From NCBI RefSeq assembly GCF_024172085.1, contig NZ_JAMZDZ010000001.1, forward strand, positions 4,154,001 through 4,218,000: 64,000 nucleotides of DNA, written 5' to 3'. The stretch comes from Hamadaea flava. GTDB taxonomy: Bacteria; Actinomycetota; Actinomycetes; Mycobacteriales; Micromonosporaceae. Of this stretch, positions 37,101 through 46,066 are shown piece by piece. Made by a program: the position numbers and the translations under genes. How positions within the stretch are numbered: the stretch's first letter is position 1; the number at the start of each line of letters is the position of its first letter. The notes beneath the pieces are model-generated. The model was not told where the DNA came from, made no database searches, and was given only the letters and a program-made list of their open reading frames with translations.

Positions 37101-37180
37101 TGGGACTGTGATGCCTCGCCGACGGCAAGCCGCCGACGATCACGCCCGGCGCACGTACCTGTGGCCGGGCAGGGTCGCCG

Positions 37181-39019
37181 TCACTCGACGCCGAGGCGGG
37201 CCTTGAGCGCGTCGAGCTCGGCCCAGAGTACGCCCGGCAGCTTGTCGCCGAACTTGGTGAACCATTCGGTGATCTGCGGAATCTCCGCCTTCCACTCCTC
37301 GGGGTCCACCTTCAGGGCGGCGATCACGTCAGCGGGGTCCAGATCCAGGCCCGAGACGTCGAGCGCCGCCGGCGTCGGGACGAATCCGACCGCCGTGTCC
37401 ACGGCGTCGGCACGGCCCTCCAGCCGCTCGACGACCCACTTCAGCACTCGCGAGTTCTCGCCGTATCCGGGCCACAGGAACTGGCCCTCGTCGCCGCGGC
37501 GGAACCAGTTCACGTAGAAGATCTTCGGGAGCTTGGCCGCGTCCGGCGTCTCGCCGCCGCCCTTGCCCATCGCGATCCAGTGGCCGAAGTAGTCGCCGGC
37601 GTTGTAGCCGATGAACGGCAGCATCGCCATCGGGTCACGACGGACGACGCCGACCTGGCCGACCGCGGCGGCGGTGGTCTCCGACGACAGCGTCGCGCCC
37701 TGGAAAACCCCGTGGACCCAGTCGCGCGCCTCGCTGACCAGCGGGATCGTCGTCTTCCGGCGACCACCGAACAGGATGGCGTCGATCGGCACCCCGGCCG
37801 GGTCCTCATAGGACTCCGCCAGGATCGGGCACTGCTTGATCGGCGTGCAGAAGCGCGAGTTCGGGTGGCTCGACAGTTCGCCGGAGTCCGGCGTCCAGTC
37901 GTGGCCGTGCCAGTCGATCAGGTGCGCCGGCGGCTCACCCATCCCCTCCCACCAGATGTCGCCCTCGTCGGTCAACGCGACGTTGGTGAACAGGGAGTTG
38001 CCCTTGGCGATGGTCCGCATCGCGTTCGGGTTGGTCTTGTAGTCGGTGCCCGGCGCGACGCCGAACAGGCCGTACTCGGGGTTCACGGCGTACAGGCGGC
38101 CGTCGGCACCGAACCGCATCCAGGCGATGTCGTCGCCCAGCGTCTCGACCTTCCACCCCGGGATGGTCGGCTCCAGCATCGCGAGGTTGGTCTTGCCGCA
38201 CGCGCTCGGGAACGCCCCGGTGACGTGGTAGACCTTCCCCTCCGGGCTGGTCAGCCGCAGGATCAGCATGTGCTCGGCGAGCCAGCCCTCGTCCCGGCCC
38301 ATGACCGAGCCGATCCGCAGCGAGTAGCACTTCTTGCCCAGCAACGAATTGCCGCCGTAGCCGGAGCCGTAGCTCCAGATCAGCCGCTCCTCGGGGAAGT
38401 GGGTGATGTACTTCGTCTGATTGCACGGCCACTCGACGTCGGCCTGGCCGGGCTCCAGCGGCGCACCGACCGAGTGGAGAGCGTGGACGAAGTCGGCGTC
38501 GTCCCCCATGGCCTCCAGCACGTGCGCGCCCATCCGGGTCATCACCCGCATCGAGGCGACGACGTACGCCGAATCGGTGATCTCGACGCCGAACATCGGC
38601 CTCTCGGCGGTCAGCGGGCCCATGCAGAACGGGATGACGTACAACGTGCGACCGGTCATGCAACCCCGGTAGAGGTCGGTCATGAGCCGCTTCATCTCGG
38701 CCGGCGCCATCCAGTTGTTGGTGGGGCCGGCGTCCGCCTCGTCGGCGGAGCAGATGAACGTGCGCTCCTCGACCCGGGCGACGTCCGTCGGGTCGGTCCG
38801 CGCCCAGAACGAGTTGGGCTTGATCTCGGGGTTGAGCCGGACCAGGGTGCCCGCCTCGACGAGTTCGTCGGTGAGCCGCGTCCACTCCGCGTCCGAGCCG
38901 TCGCACCAGACGATCCGGTCGGGGGTGGTCAGCTCGGCGACCTCGCGTACCCAGGCGAGCAGCTTCGGATGGGTGGTCGGGGCGTTTTCCAGCCCCAAGC
39001 TGACGGTCGCAGCGGTCAT
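37181..39019 (-). CDS. pckG: Phosphoenolpyruvate carboxykinase (GTP)
   Basis: Gluconeogenic enzyme that converts oxaloacetate and GTP to phosphoenolpyruvate, 612 residues, normal for the GTP type. The P-loop is [14 protein letters not shown], with the downstream metal site near [13 protein letters not shown] and the [18 protein letters not shown] segment typical of the GTP-dependent class. GGAGAG lies 6 bases before the ATG. It is divergent from the large ECF sigma gene across a 428-base gap. Confidence 0.96.
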   Translation of the reverse strand: MTAATVSLGLENAPTTHPKLLAWVREVAELTTPDRIVWCDGSDAEWTRLTDELVEAGTLVRLNPEIKPNSFWARTDPTDVARVEERTFICSADEADAGPTNNWMAPAEMKRLMTDLYRGCMTGRTLYVIPFCMGPLTAERPMFGVEITDSAYVVASMRVMTRMGAHVLEAMGDDADFVHALHSVGAPLEPGQADVEWPCNQTKYITHFPEERLIWSYGSGYGGNSLLGKKCYSLRIGSVMGRDEGWLAEHMLILRLTSPEGKVYHVTGAFPSACGKTNLAMLEPTIPGWKVETLGDDIAWMRFGADGRLYAVNPEYGLFGVAPGTDYKTNPNAMRTIAKGNSLFTNVALTDEGDIWWEGMGEPPAHLIDWHGHDWTPDSGELSSHPNSRFCTPIKQCPILAESYEDPAGVPIDAILFGGRRKTTIPLVSEARDWVHGVFQGATLSSETTAAAVGQVGVVRRDPMAMLPFIGYNAGDYFGHWIAMGKGGGETPDAAKLPKIFYVNWFRRGDEGQFLWPGYGENSRVLKWVVERLEGRADAVDTAVGFVPTPAALDVSGLDLDPADVIAALKVDPEEWKAEIPQITEWFTKFGDKLPGVLWAELDALKARLGVE

Positions 39020-39160
39020 GGCTCTCTCCTATGTGGTCGACATTGACCGGGAAGGAAGTCGTAGGGCGGCGCCAGAACCCGGCGGGTGCGACGGGATGGC
39101 GCGTTCACCTGAACGTGCCCTCAGCGTAAGCCCTGCTACGCCTCCTGAGCCCTTGCCGTC

Positions 39161-39178
39161 TTGTGAAGAACTGCACAA
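39161..39178. promoter_or_regulatory. Crp-like palindrome upstream of pckG
   Basis: TTGTGAAGAACTGCACAA is an imperfect palindrome with 5-bp perfect ends (TTGTG/CACAA), similar to the Crp/GlxR site TGTGAnnnnnnTCACA. It lies about 140 bases upstream of pckG, a gene often under carbon control. The regulator is not shown by the sequence. Confidence 0.45.
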
Positions 39179-39257
39179 GCTGCGGCGTTTGTGCGCACGG
39201 ACGTTCATTTCTCCGTCCCCGCGCGCGTCCGTGCGCAAACCTTGCCGTCGGGCCGTT

Positions 39258-39319
39258 GTTGATCATGGGGTTTCCGGTCGTGACTCACCGGCGAGACGAC
39301 AGTTGACTCCATGATCAAC
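39258..39319. repeat. GATC-type hairpin
   Basis: GTTGATCATGG (39258-39268) and its exact complement (39309-39319) enclose about 40 bases. The same GTTGATCATGG core is found in the hairpins at 11766-11835 and 61702-61763. Here it lies between divergent genes, so it is not obviously a terminator. Confidence 0.65.
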
Positions 39320-39447
39320 GGGGAGGGGGCAGGGGTGGGGGCGCCGGGGGTTACGGGGGGATTGGGGGGTTCCCCTGGATGGGGGACGAAGGTTAGGGTT
39401 TTGGGGCATATCGGACAGCCTGCACATAGCTCCCCCCGGAGGCAGCG

Positions 39448-41946
39448 GTGACCGTTCAAATCGACTTTGCCCTCACCTCGGACGCGGAGTTGCTGACCCG
39501 CGTTCGCGGTGGCGACACCGACGCGTACGGCGAGTTGTATCGCCGCCACGCGGACGCGGCGAAGCGCCTCGCCGTCGTGCTGGCCCGCGATCGAGGTGAG
39601 GCCGAAGACCTGGCCGCCGACGCGTTCGCGCGCGTACTGGGCACGCTCCGGGCGGGCGGTGGGCCGCAGACAGCGTTCCGGCCCTACCTGCTGACCTCGG
39701 TACGCAATGCGTTCTACGACCGCGTACGCCGCAATCAGAAGGTCGAGCCGACCGACGTGATCGAGGAGTACGAGCGGCCCGAGCCGTACGAGGATCCGTC
39801 GATCGCCGCGCTGGAGCGGTCGTACGCCGCCCGCGCGTTCGCCCGGCTGCCCGAGCGATGGCGTGCGGTGCTGTGGCATACGGAGGTCGAGGGCGAGACG
39901 CCGACGCAGATCGCGCCGCTGTTCGGGCTGACGGCCAACGCCGTGGCCGTGCTCGCCTTCCGGGCTCGGGAACGGCTGCGCCAGGGATACCTCGCCGAGC
40001 ACATCACGCTCACCGGGTCGCCTCGGTGCCACTGGACCGGCGAGCACCTGCCCGGCTACGTACGCGCCGGGCTCGCGGGGCGAGAACGCACCAAAGTCGA
40101 GGACCACCTCGCCGAGTGCGCTGAGTGCCGTCGCCTCCACCGCGAGCTGACCGAGGCGAACGTGAGCTTACGGGTGGTGCTCGCACCGTTGCTCCTGGGC
40201 GCGGCGGGGCCGGGGTATCTCGTCTCCACCGTGGCGAAGACCGGATTGGCCGGGCTGTGGGCGTCGCTGACGGCCGCGGTCGCCGCCTGGTGGCACGGGC
40301 TCACCGGCGGCCTCGTCCGCCTGGCGGGTGACGCCTGGTGGTGGCTGACCACGCTGCCGAAACGGCTGGCCCGGCGCTACGGCGGGCCCAACGTCGCCGC
40401 CGCGGGCGGGCTGATCCTCGCGGCCGTGCTCGGCGTGGCCGTGTTCGTCGTCAGCGTCGTCGCGCATCCGGGCCTGCCCCAGTCGTCGCGCGGTTCGACC
40501 GCCGCGGAACTGCCGGTTCCGGCCCCGGCGGAGCCGCCGTTACCGGCGACCACCGCACCGCAGCCGACGTCGGACACGAGTCCGACACCGCTGCCGACCG
40601 TCTCCGAACTGACCAGCCCCACGCCGAAGGCGCATGCCTCGCCGGCCGGCGCGCCCGAGGCCGTCTCCATCACCCCGGATCCGTCCGGCTCCTCGTATAT
40701 GGCAGGCGGCAGAACCACACTGCCACTCGTGTTCAGCCGTACCGAATCCGGTAAACGCGCGGAGAGCTTGACGCTGGCCGACCGCTCCACCGTGCGTATC
40801 CCTAAAAGAAGCTGGACCTTCACCCTGGCCTTGCCCACCGGGGTGACGCTCGCGGGCCGTGCCGCGGGCGACGGCTGGACGTGCCGCGGCGCCTCCGCCG
40901 TGACCTGTACGCGAGCCGAGCCGGGCAGGCGGACGGTGGCCAGGGTGCCGATCGCCATCGGGCCGCAGGTGACCGGATTCCAGTCGGTCGGGCTGCGCTT
41001 CGCTGGACGATCTATGCAGTTCCGGCTGCCTATCGCGCCGATGGGGACGGTGACCGCCTTCGCGGGCACCGGACGGCTGCGCACGGCGGTCGGCGGCAGC
41101 GCGCTGCTCAGCTGCCTGCCCCGACCAGCCTGCCTGACTTCGGACAACAACGCGCTGACCATGGTGCCGCTGCTGCCCACGGAGACCGAGCCGGGTCCGC
41201 CCTACGGTCTGTTCGCACCCGGCGGTCCGACAACTCCGGAAGGGCAGCTCGCCGAGCTGGCCGGGGAGAAGGTCGCGAGCGGTGCCCTGGTGGAGATTCC
41301 CCGAGGCGCCCGCGTGCGCTGGGCCGGACTGGTCGTGGGCGGCTCGAAAGCCGTTCCTGGCCTGGTCGCGCTGCATGGGCCGGGCTCCGGCTGGCACCCG
41401 GTGAAACTGGTGCGCTCGGCGGGCCAGGCGTACGCGGACGTGACCCGGCTGCTCCAGGTCGACGGCGGCGGCGCGTGGTGGGTGGCCGCGCCCGCCGCTG
41501 CGGTGCCCGGCGGGCCCGGGGCATACGCGGGCTGGAGCATCGCCGTGGTCTACGAACAGGCGGCTGCGCCGCTGGCGGAGGTGGCCGTCCACCTCGGCCC
41601 CACCGAGCTCAACCGGCCGGACTCCCGCCTGACCGTACGCGTTCTCGACGGGGCCGAGGTCGAGATCGGCCTGGCGCTGTGGGAGGGCGACCGGGGACTG
41701 ACCGGGGACTCGTTGCTGATCGGCCGCCGGGCGGTCGGCGATGCCGGCAACCTGGCCCGGGGCGAAAGCGCCAGCGCCCGGGCCGTCGCCTGCGCCAAGG
41801 GCGGATCGTGCGGCTGGCGTACGCCGGGAGTGGACGTGCTGCGGTTCGAAGGCCGCGCCGACGGCGGCACGATCACGCTGCGGTCCGGCAAAGATCCGCT
41901 CGTCCTCGGACTCCTCGCGTACGCCCAGCAGATCGACTCCCGGTAG
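39448..41946 (+). CDS. Giant ECF sigma factor fused to its own zinc-finger anti-sigma, membrane helix and external domain
   Basis: An 832-residue fusion. Residues 10-95 form sigma region 2 (FRPYLLTSVRNAFYDRVRR) and 125-182 region 4 (LPERWRAVLWHTEVEGETP and a helix-turn-helix). A zinc-binding anti-sigma motif follows, HxxxCxxC at His220, Cys224, Cys227. A hydrophobic region at about 243-300 and a clear membrane helix at 317-339 lead into a Pro/Thr-rich linker and a roughly 400-residue extracytoplasmic beta-rich domain. It resembles actinobacterial ECF groups with C-terminal extensions. GGAGG lies 6 bases before the GTG. Confidence 0.9.
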   Translation: MTVQIDFALTSDAELLTRVRGGDTDAYGELYRRHADAAKRLAVVLARDRGEAEDLAADAFARVLGTLRAGGGPQTAFRPYLLTSVRNAFYDRVRRNQKVEPTDVIEEYERPEPYEDPSIAALERSYAARAFARLPERWRAVLWHTEVEGETPTQIAPLFGLTANAVAVLAFRARERLRQGYLAEHITLTGSPRCHWTGEHLPGYVRAGLAGRERTKVEDHLAECAECRRLHRELTEANVSLRVVLAPLLLGAAGPGYLVSTVAKTGLAGLWASLTAAVAAWWHGLTGGLVRLAGDAWWWLTTLPKRLARRYGGPNVAAAGGLILAAVLGVAVFVVSVVAHPGLPQSSRGSTAAELPVPAPAEPPLPATTAPQPTSDTSPTPLPTVSELTSPTPKAHASPAGAPEAVSITPDPSGSSYMAGGRTTLPLVFSRTESGKRAESLTLADRSTVRIPKRSWTFTLALPTGVTLAGRAAGDGWTCRGASAVTCTRAEPGRRTVARVPIAIGPQVTGFQSVGLRFAGRSMQFRLPIAPMGTVTAFAGTGRLRTAVGGSALLSCLPRPACLTSDNNALTMVPLLPTETEPGPPYGLFAPGGPTTPEGQLAELAGEKVASGALVEIPRGARVRWAGLVVGGSKAVPGLVALHGPGSGWHPVKLVRSAGQAYADVTRLLQVDGGGAWWVAAPAAAVPGGPGAYAGWSIAVVYEQAAAPLAEVAVHLGPTELNRPDSRLTVRVLDGAEVEIGLALWEGDRGLTGDSLLIGRRAVGDAGNLARGESASARAVACAKGGSCGWRTPGVDVLRFEGRADGGTITLRSGKDPLVLGLLAYAQQIDSR

Positions 41947-41956
41947 TCTGAGCCCC

Positions 41957-42412
41957 GTGTTCCGATCGCTCTACAACCGCTTCCGCCACCTGATCCACGA
42001 ACTCGGCAAGTTCGGGGTGGTCGGCGGTACGGCGTTCGTCATCGACACGGCGGTCTACAGCGCACTGCTGGCCGCCGACTTCGAGACGACCTTCGCGAAG
42101 ATCATCGCGACCGTGATCTCGGCGACCTGCGCCTTCATCGGCAACCGGTTCTGGACCTGGCGGGACCGCCCACGTTCGGCCCTGCACCGCGAATACGTCC
42201 TCTATTTCACGTTCAACCTCATCGGACTGGGCATCACGCTGGCGGTGCTGGGCTTCAGCCACTACGTGCTGGGCTCCATCTGGCCGGTCTTCCAGACCGA
42301 CCTGGCCGACCTGATCTCCGCGCAGATCGTCGGCAACGCGCTGGCCACGATCTTCCGGTTCTGGACATATCGGCGGTTCGTCTTCGCCGCGGCCGACAAT
42401 CCGTCGGCCTGA
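41957..42412 (+). CDS. GtrA family membrane protein (first of two)
   Basis: A 151-residue GtrA-family protein with four membrane helices; the family moves or positions polyprenyl-linked sugars for cell-surface glycan synthesis. Typical motifs are LGKFGVVGGTAFVIDTAVY, FIGNRFWTW and the C-terminal FRFWTYRRFVF. GTG 41957 is chosen because TAGTCT (41944-41949) lies 7 bases upstream, so it has its own leaderless promoter within 10 bases of the sigma gene's stop. Confidence 0.88.
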   Translation: MFRSLYNRFRHLIHELGKFGVVGGTAFVIDTAVYSALLAADFETTFAKIIATVISATCAFIGNRFWTWRDRPRSALHREYVLYFTFNLIGLGITLAVLGFSHYVLGSIWPVFQTDLADLISAQIVGNALATIFRFWTYRRFVFAAADNPSA

Positions 42413-42634
42413 CGGGTACTTCTGAGCAACCCGGCGCTTCCCGGCGGGTCCGCTCGCTGCTTCCGTGCTTCTGGGATCGCTCGCCGGAACCCGTGCGGAC
42501 CGTGCGGGCCGGGTAACAGATCGATGATGTTAGCTGTATTTCCGCTGTGTGTTGTGTAACGATCCCGGTGATTTGCCCCGCATACCCGGCCGATCGGTCG
42601 TCGGTTCGAGCAGCAATCCCCTAAGGTGGTACGG

Positions 42635-43261
42635 GTGCGTCTTGTCCGCTTCCTGCCCGAGCGATTCCAGCAGCTCGCCCATGAGGCCCTGAAATTCGGC
42701 CTGGTCGGCATCCTCAACACGCTGATCAACCTGGCCGTGTTCAACGCCCTCCTGATCGGCCTGCACGACGTCGGGCGGGTCAAGGCCAACTTCGTGGCGA
42801 CCGCCGTCGCGACGGTCTTCGCGTACCTGATGAGCCGGTACTGGACCTTCCGTAACCGGCCCAGCGACCACTCCACTTCACGCGAGTTCGTCCTCTTCGT
42901 GATCTTCAACGTGATCGGCCTGGGCATCGAGTCCGCGCTGATCGGTGGCACCGTCTACATCCTGGGCACCAACAGCATCCTCGCGGTCAACATCGCCAAG
43001 GTGCTGGGCCTGGGCATCGGAACGGTGTTCCGGTTCTGGGCGTACCGGACGTTCGTCTTCCGGGGAGCGAAGCCGGCTCCTGCCGACGCTGTCGCCCTCG
43101 CCGAAGCCGACGACCTCGCCGAGAGCGAGGCGCTGGCCGCCGCCGTGGCCACCACGGGGACGCTCGGCGTCGAGGCCACGCTGGAGGAGATCGAGGCGGC
43201 GTACTCCGACGGGCTGCTCACCGAGGAGCAGTTCACCGAGCTGACCGCTTCGCAGCGCTAG
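42635..43261 (+). CDS. GtrA family membrane protein (second), with SHOCT-like tail
   Basis: A 208-residue GtrA-family protein with four membrane helices (LKFGLVGILNTLINLAVFN, FAYLMSRYWTFRN, FRFWAYRTFVFR). Unlike its neighbour it has about 60 extra C-terminal residues: an acidic Ala/Glu linker and LEEIEAAYSDGLLTEEQF, which resembles a SHOCT motif. GTG 42635 follows TAAGGT by 7 bases. The 222-base gap before it is relatively AT-rich near 42520-42560 but holds no gene. Confidence 0.88.
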   Translation: MRLVRFLPERFQQLAHEALKFGLVGILNTLINLAVFNALLIGLHDVGRVKANFVATAVATVFAYLMSRYWTFRNRPSDHSTSREFVLFVIFNVIGLGIESALIGGTVYILGTNSILAVNIAKVLGLGIGTVFRFWAYRTFVFRGAKPAPADAVALAEADDLAESEALAAAVATTGTLGVEATLEEIEAAYSDGLLTEEQFTELTASQR

Positions 43262-43280
43262 CCGCGTTCTGCTTGCGACA

Positions 43281-43334
43281 AAGATCAGCGGAGTTTTCGT
43301 GGGGTTATGACACCACGAAAACTCCGCTGATCTT
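43281..43334. terminator. Perfect 22-bp hairpin between convergent genes
   Basis: The two arms (43281-43302 and 43313-43334) are exact complements over 22 bp, beginning AAGATCAGCGGAG, with a 10-base loop. It lies between the stops of the second GtrA gene (+) and the PH-domain gene (-). Confidence 0.8.
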
Positions 43335-43346
43335 GTTGAGCGCTGG

Positions 43347-43868
43347 TTACTTCGCCGGGGCGGCGGGCCGCTCGTCGTCGTCGAAGCTGTGGGAGTCCCG
43401 GTCCGCCTCGACGATCTCGTAGAGGGCCGTCTGGACTCGCTCCACGTGCGGGATGTCGGAGAGGACCGACTGACCGCGCTCGCCGGCCGACTCGATGGTG
43501 AGGGTGCCACAGCCGAGCAGCCGCTCGATGAAGGTCTGCCCCATGGAGTGGTCGTTGATCCGGTTGACCGGGATGTCGCGCCGGTTGCGCGAGAAGACGC
43601 CGGTCTGGAGCAGCACGCGCTCGTTGGTGAAGACGTAATGCGTCGTCTTCCAGACGAGGTACGGCCACAGGGCCAGCCAGACGATGGCGACCAGCGCCAG
43701 CGCGCCGACCACGATGAGCCCGACCTGGTTGATGAAGACTCCGGCCAGGATGGTCGCGGCGATGGCGACGACGGTCACGAGGACCGGCCGGATCAGTGCC
43801 TTCCAGTGCGGGTGCAGATGCATGACGACGCGCTCGTCTCCGCTGAGCACGTCCTCGGGGAATGCCAC
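43347..43868 (-). CDS. PH-domain membrane protein (bPH2/YdbS type)
   Basis: A 173-residue protein with two membrane helices at about 25-70 followed by a bacterial PH domain: WKTTHYVFTNERVLLQTGVFSRNRRDIP, then RINDHSMGQTFIERLLGCGTLTIESAGE. The function of these proteins is not defined; they are linked to membrane stress and secretion. The acidic tail ends PAAPAK. It lies upstream of birA in many actinobacteria, as here. Confidence 0.88.
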   Translation of the reverse strand: MAFPEDVLSGDERVVMHLHPHWKALIRPVLVTVVAIAATILAGVFINQVGLIVVGALALVAIVWLALWPYLVWKTTHYVFTNERVLLQTGVFSRNRRDIPVNRINDHSMGQTFIERLLGCGTLTIESAGERGQSVLSDIPHVERVQTALYEIVEADRDSHSFDDDERPAAPAK

Positions 43869-43936
43869 GACTAACCTCCTGATGGTGCTGCTCTCGCAGT
43901 CGACGCGCTGAGGTTAGTCCCCGTCGTCCAGTCGCG

Positions 43937-44704
43937 CTATCGGTCGGTTCGCGGCATTGCCTGGGCATCCGTCCGAAGATGGACGATGTCGCCGGCCGCG
44001 ATCGCCCGCCCGTCGACGACCAATCGGCCTTCGTTGTCCACAGTGGTGGCCCGGCCTCGGAGCTCCGCGCCGCCGGGCAGGATCGCGCGTACGTCGAGGC
44101 CGATGGTCGCGCAGACGCCCAGGTAGGCGGAACGCAGCCCGGATTCCTCGGGGTCGCCGCCGGCCGCCCGCCAGTCGGCGTACGCCGAAGCCAGCCGGTC
44201 GAGCAGCGCGGTCAGCAGCGCGTTGTTGTCCACGTCGGACGCACCGGCGAGTGCCAGCGACGTGGGCGGCAGCCCGGACGGCGGCGGGGGCGGCAACTGC
44301 TCCTCGGTCAGCCTGGTGTTGAGCCCGATGCCGAGTGCGACGGCTCCCGTGCCGGTGGCCTCGGCCAGGATGCCGGCGCATTTCCTCCCCTGGACGAGGA
44401 GGTCGTTCGGCCATTTGAGGACGGCGTCCACCCCGGCGAGGTCGCGTACGCCGTGGGCCAAGGTCACTCCCGCGAGCAGCGGCAGCCAGCCGAGCCGAGC
44501 CGGTGGAACGTCCGGGCGCAGGAGAACGCTGAACCAGAGCCCGCCGCCGGGCGGCGACTGCCACGTACGCCCCAGCCGACCACGACCGGCGGTCTGCGTA
44601 CCGGCCGACACGACCAGCCCTTCGGGCTCACCGGCCAGGGCCGCCGTCAGGACGTCGGCATTGGTCGACCCGGTTTCCTGCACCTCGCGTACGCGGAAGT
44701 TCAC
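43937..44704 (-). CDS. birA: Biotin-[acetyl-CoA-carboxylase] ligase, no DNA-binding domain
   Basis: Class I biotin protein ligase of 255 residues. It has the biotin/ATP motif AGRGRLGRTWQSPPGGGLWFS and LKWPNDLLVQGRKCAGIL, and lacks the N-terminal helix-turn-helix of class II BirA, so it is an enzyme only. Its expected substrate, the biotin carrier domain of the alpha carboxylase subunit, is encoded at 59933 in the same window (Lys549). The GTG at 44704 overlaps the first arm of an 8-bp inverted repeat CCTGATCA/TGATCAGG. Confidence 0.94.
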   Translation of the reverse strand: MNFRVREVQETGSTNADVLTAALAGEPEGLVVSAGTQTAGRGRLGRTWQSPPGGGLWFSVLLRPDVPPARLGWLPLLAGVTLAHGVRDLAGVDAVLKWPNDLLVQGRKCAGILAEATGTGAVALGIGLNTRLTEEQLPPPPPSGLPPTSLALAGASDVDNNALLTALLDRLASAYADWRAAGGDPEESGLRSAYLGVCATIGLDVRAILPGGAELRGRATTVDNEGRLVVDGRAIAAGDIVHLRTDAQAMPRTDR

Positions 44705-44737
44705 CTGATCAGGGTCTCAGACGAATGGTTGATCAGG
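44704..44737. repeat. CCTGATCA inverted repeat between birA and the effector gene
   Basis: CCTGATCA (44704-44711) and TGATCAGG (44730-44737) form an 8-bp inverted repeat with an 18-base spacer. It touches the birA start codon on one side and the TTATCCACA box on the other. Confidence 0.55.
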
Positions 44738-44746
44738 TTATCCACA
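44738..44746 (+). promoter_or_regulatory. TTATCCACA box upstream of ESX effector gene
   Basis: A perfect DnaA-box-like nonamer 41 bases before a -10-like TAGCGT (44788-44793) in the leader of the effector gene. The same nonamer is found only at 49114 and 61779 in this window, also ahead of ESX-type genes. Confidence 0.6.
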
Positions 44747-44851
44747 GGCGCCTTGGAGGTGTCTTGCGGTGATGTCCCACGGTTCCGTAGCGTCGTCGGC
44801 GCACCGGAGTCCTGGGGAGGCGCTACCGGTGCACACGGGGAGGTTTCGCGA

Positions 44852-46066
44852 GTGGGCAATCCGCTGGTGGCCCAGACTCAGTCGTCCACGACGTGGTACA
44901 CGGGTCTGGGCCTGGTCGAGGATGTCGCCCAGGTCTCCGAGGGCATCAAGAACGACAGTTGGGTCGACGGCACGCTCGGCACGGTCGGCGGCGCGCTCGA
45001 TCTGGTCGGGCTGGCGCTGGATCCGCTCGGGTCACTCGTGGCCTGGGGCGTCTCGTGGCTGATGGAGCACGTCAAGCCGCTCAAGGAGGCGCTCGACTGG
45101 CTGGCCGGCAATCCGGACGAGATCGCGGCGCACGCGCAGACCTGGGAGAACGTGTCCAAGTACACGTTGGACGCCCAGAAGTACTACGCGGACGCGATCA
45201 AGGTGGAGACGGCATCCTGGATCGGCCCGTCGGGGGACGCGTACCGCCAGCACGCGGGCACCCAGCTGACCGTTCTGGAAGGCATCAGCAAGGCGACCCA
45301 CGGCATTCACTACGCGGTGATGGGCGCCGGGCTGATCGTCGGCCTGGTCCGGGGCATCGTCCGGGACCTGATCGCCCAGTTCGTCGGGACGCTCGCCGCC
45401 CGGCTGCCACAGTGGCTGGCCGAGGCCGGTCTGACGCTGGGCCTGGCCACACCGGTCGTGATCGGCCAGGTGGTGTCGCTGGTGACGACCTGGGTCAACA
45501 AGATCCAGAAGTTCGTCCGGGCGCTGCTGTCGAGCCTCAAGAAGCTCATCCCGATGGTCAAGAAGCTCGGCGACCTGCTCGAGCAGCTGAAGGGCATCCT
45601 GCGCAAGCTCACCGGGAAGGCCGATGATCTGCCCGGCGGCAATCGGCCCGCCCGACTGGCCAACGAGGACTTCGACCCCGCCACCTGGGAGCCGACCGTC
45701 CAGCACCGGCCCGGCGCGACGGCGATCGGCAACGACCCCAACACGTTGAAGGCGTACTCCTATATCAAGACCGAGGACGGCGTGCATCAGGTCGTGATCC
45801 ACGGCCGTCCGTCGGGCTTCCCGCACGACATGTCCCCGGCTGAGGTCGCCGCGATCATCAAAGCCAATCCGGACTACGTCCCCGGCACCCCCGTACGCCT
45901 CGTGACCTGCTACGGGGGCAACATGAACATGGCGGTGGCACGCGAGTTGAAGGCCACCGTGCACGGCTACAATCAGACGCTCATCGTCAACCCCGACGGC
46001 AGTTTCGTCTCGGGCGGTCAATGGCAGACCTTCGACTGGGAGCAGGACGGGTGGATGCTCGACTGA
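44852..46066 (+). CDS. Candidate ESX (type VII) effector with WXG region and clan-CD-like toxin domain
   Basis: A 404-residue protein. The N-terminal part is helical with a WXG motif (Trp123-Ile-Gly in ETASWIGPSGDAYRQHAG), then amphipathic and hydrophobic helices (150-255), as in ESX-secreted toxins. A variable linker leads to a C-terminal domain (about 290-404) with His317 in QVVIHGRPSGF and Cys353 in PVRLVTCYGGN. A His-Gly followed about 35 residues later by a (V/L)xxC strand end is the layout of caspase-like (clan CD) proteases. Activity is inference. GTG 44852 has GGGGAGG 8 bases upstream; the next gene overlaps by 16 bases. Confidence 0.7.
   Translation: MGNPLVAQTQSSTTWYTGLGLVEDVAQVSEGIKNDSWVDGTLGTVGGALDLVGLALDPLGSLVAWGVSWLMEHVKPLKEALDWLAGNPDEIAAHAQTWENVSKYTLDAQKYYADAIKVETASWIGPSGDAYRQHAGTQLTVLEGISKATHGIHYAVMGAGLIVGLVRGIVRDLIAQFVGTLAARLPQWLAEAGLTLGLATPVVIGQVVSLVTTWVNKIQKFVRALLSSLKKLIPMVKKLGDLLEQLKGILRKLTGKADDLPGGNRPARLANEDFDPATWEPTVQHRPGATAIGNDPNTLKAYSYIKTEDGVHQVVIHGRPSGFPHDMSPAEVAAIIKANPDYVPGTPVRLVTCYGGNMNMAVARELKATVHGYNQTLIVNPDGSFVSGGQWQTFDWEQDGWMLD

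Larger units (their letters stand above)
39020..39447. other. 428-base divergent intergenic region
   Basis: The gap between pckG (-) and the large sigma-factor gene (+) holds no gene. It contains a Crp-like palindrome (39161-39178), a GC-rich hairpin (39192-39202 with 39227-39237, TGCGCACGGAC and complement) and a GATC-type hairpin (39258-39319). A low-complexity G-rich stretch at about 39320-39400 precedes the sigma gene's GGAGG site. Confidence 0.7.

Noticed and set aside
43979-44851. An extended N-terminus for the ESX effector
   Set aside because: The upstream part reads through birA in antisense and is compositionally random; a good ribosome site precedes GTG 44852.
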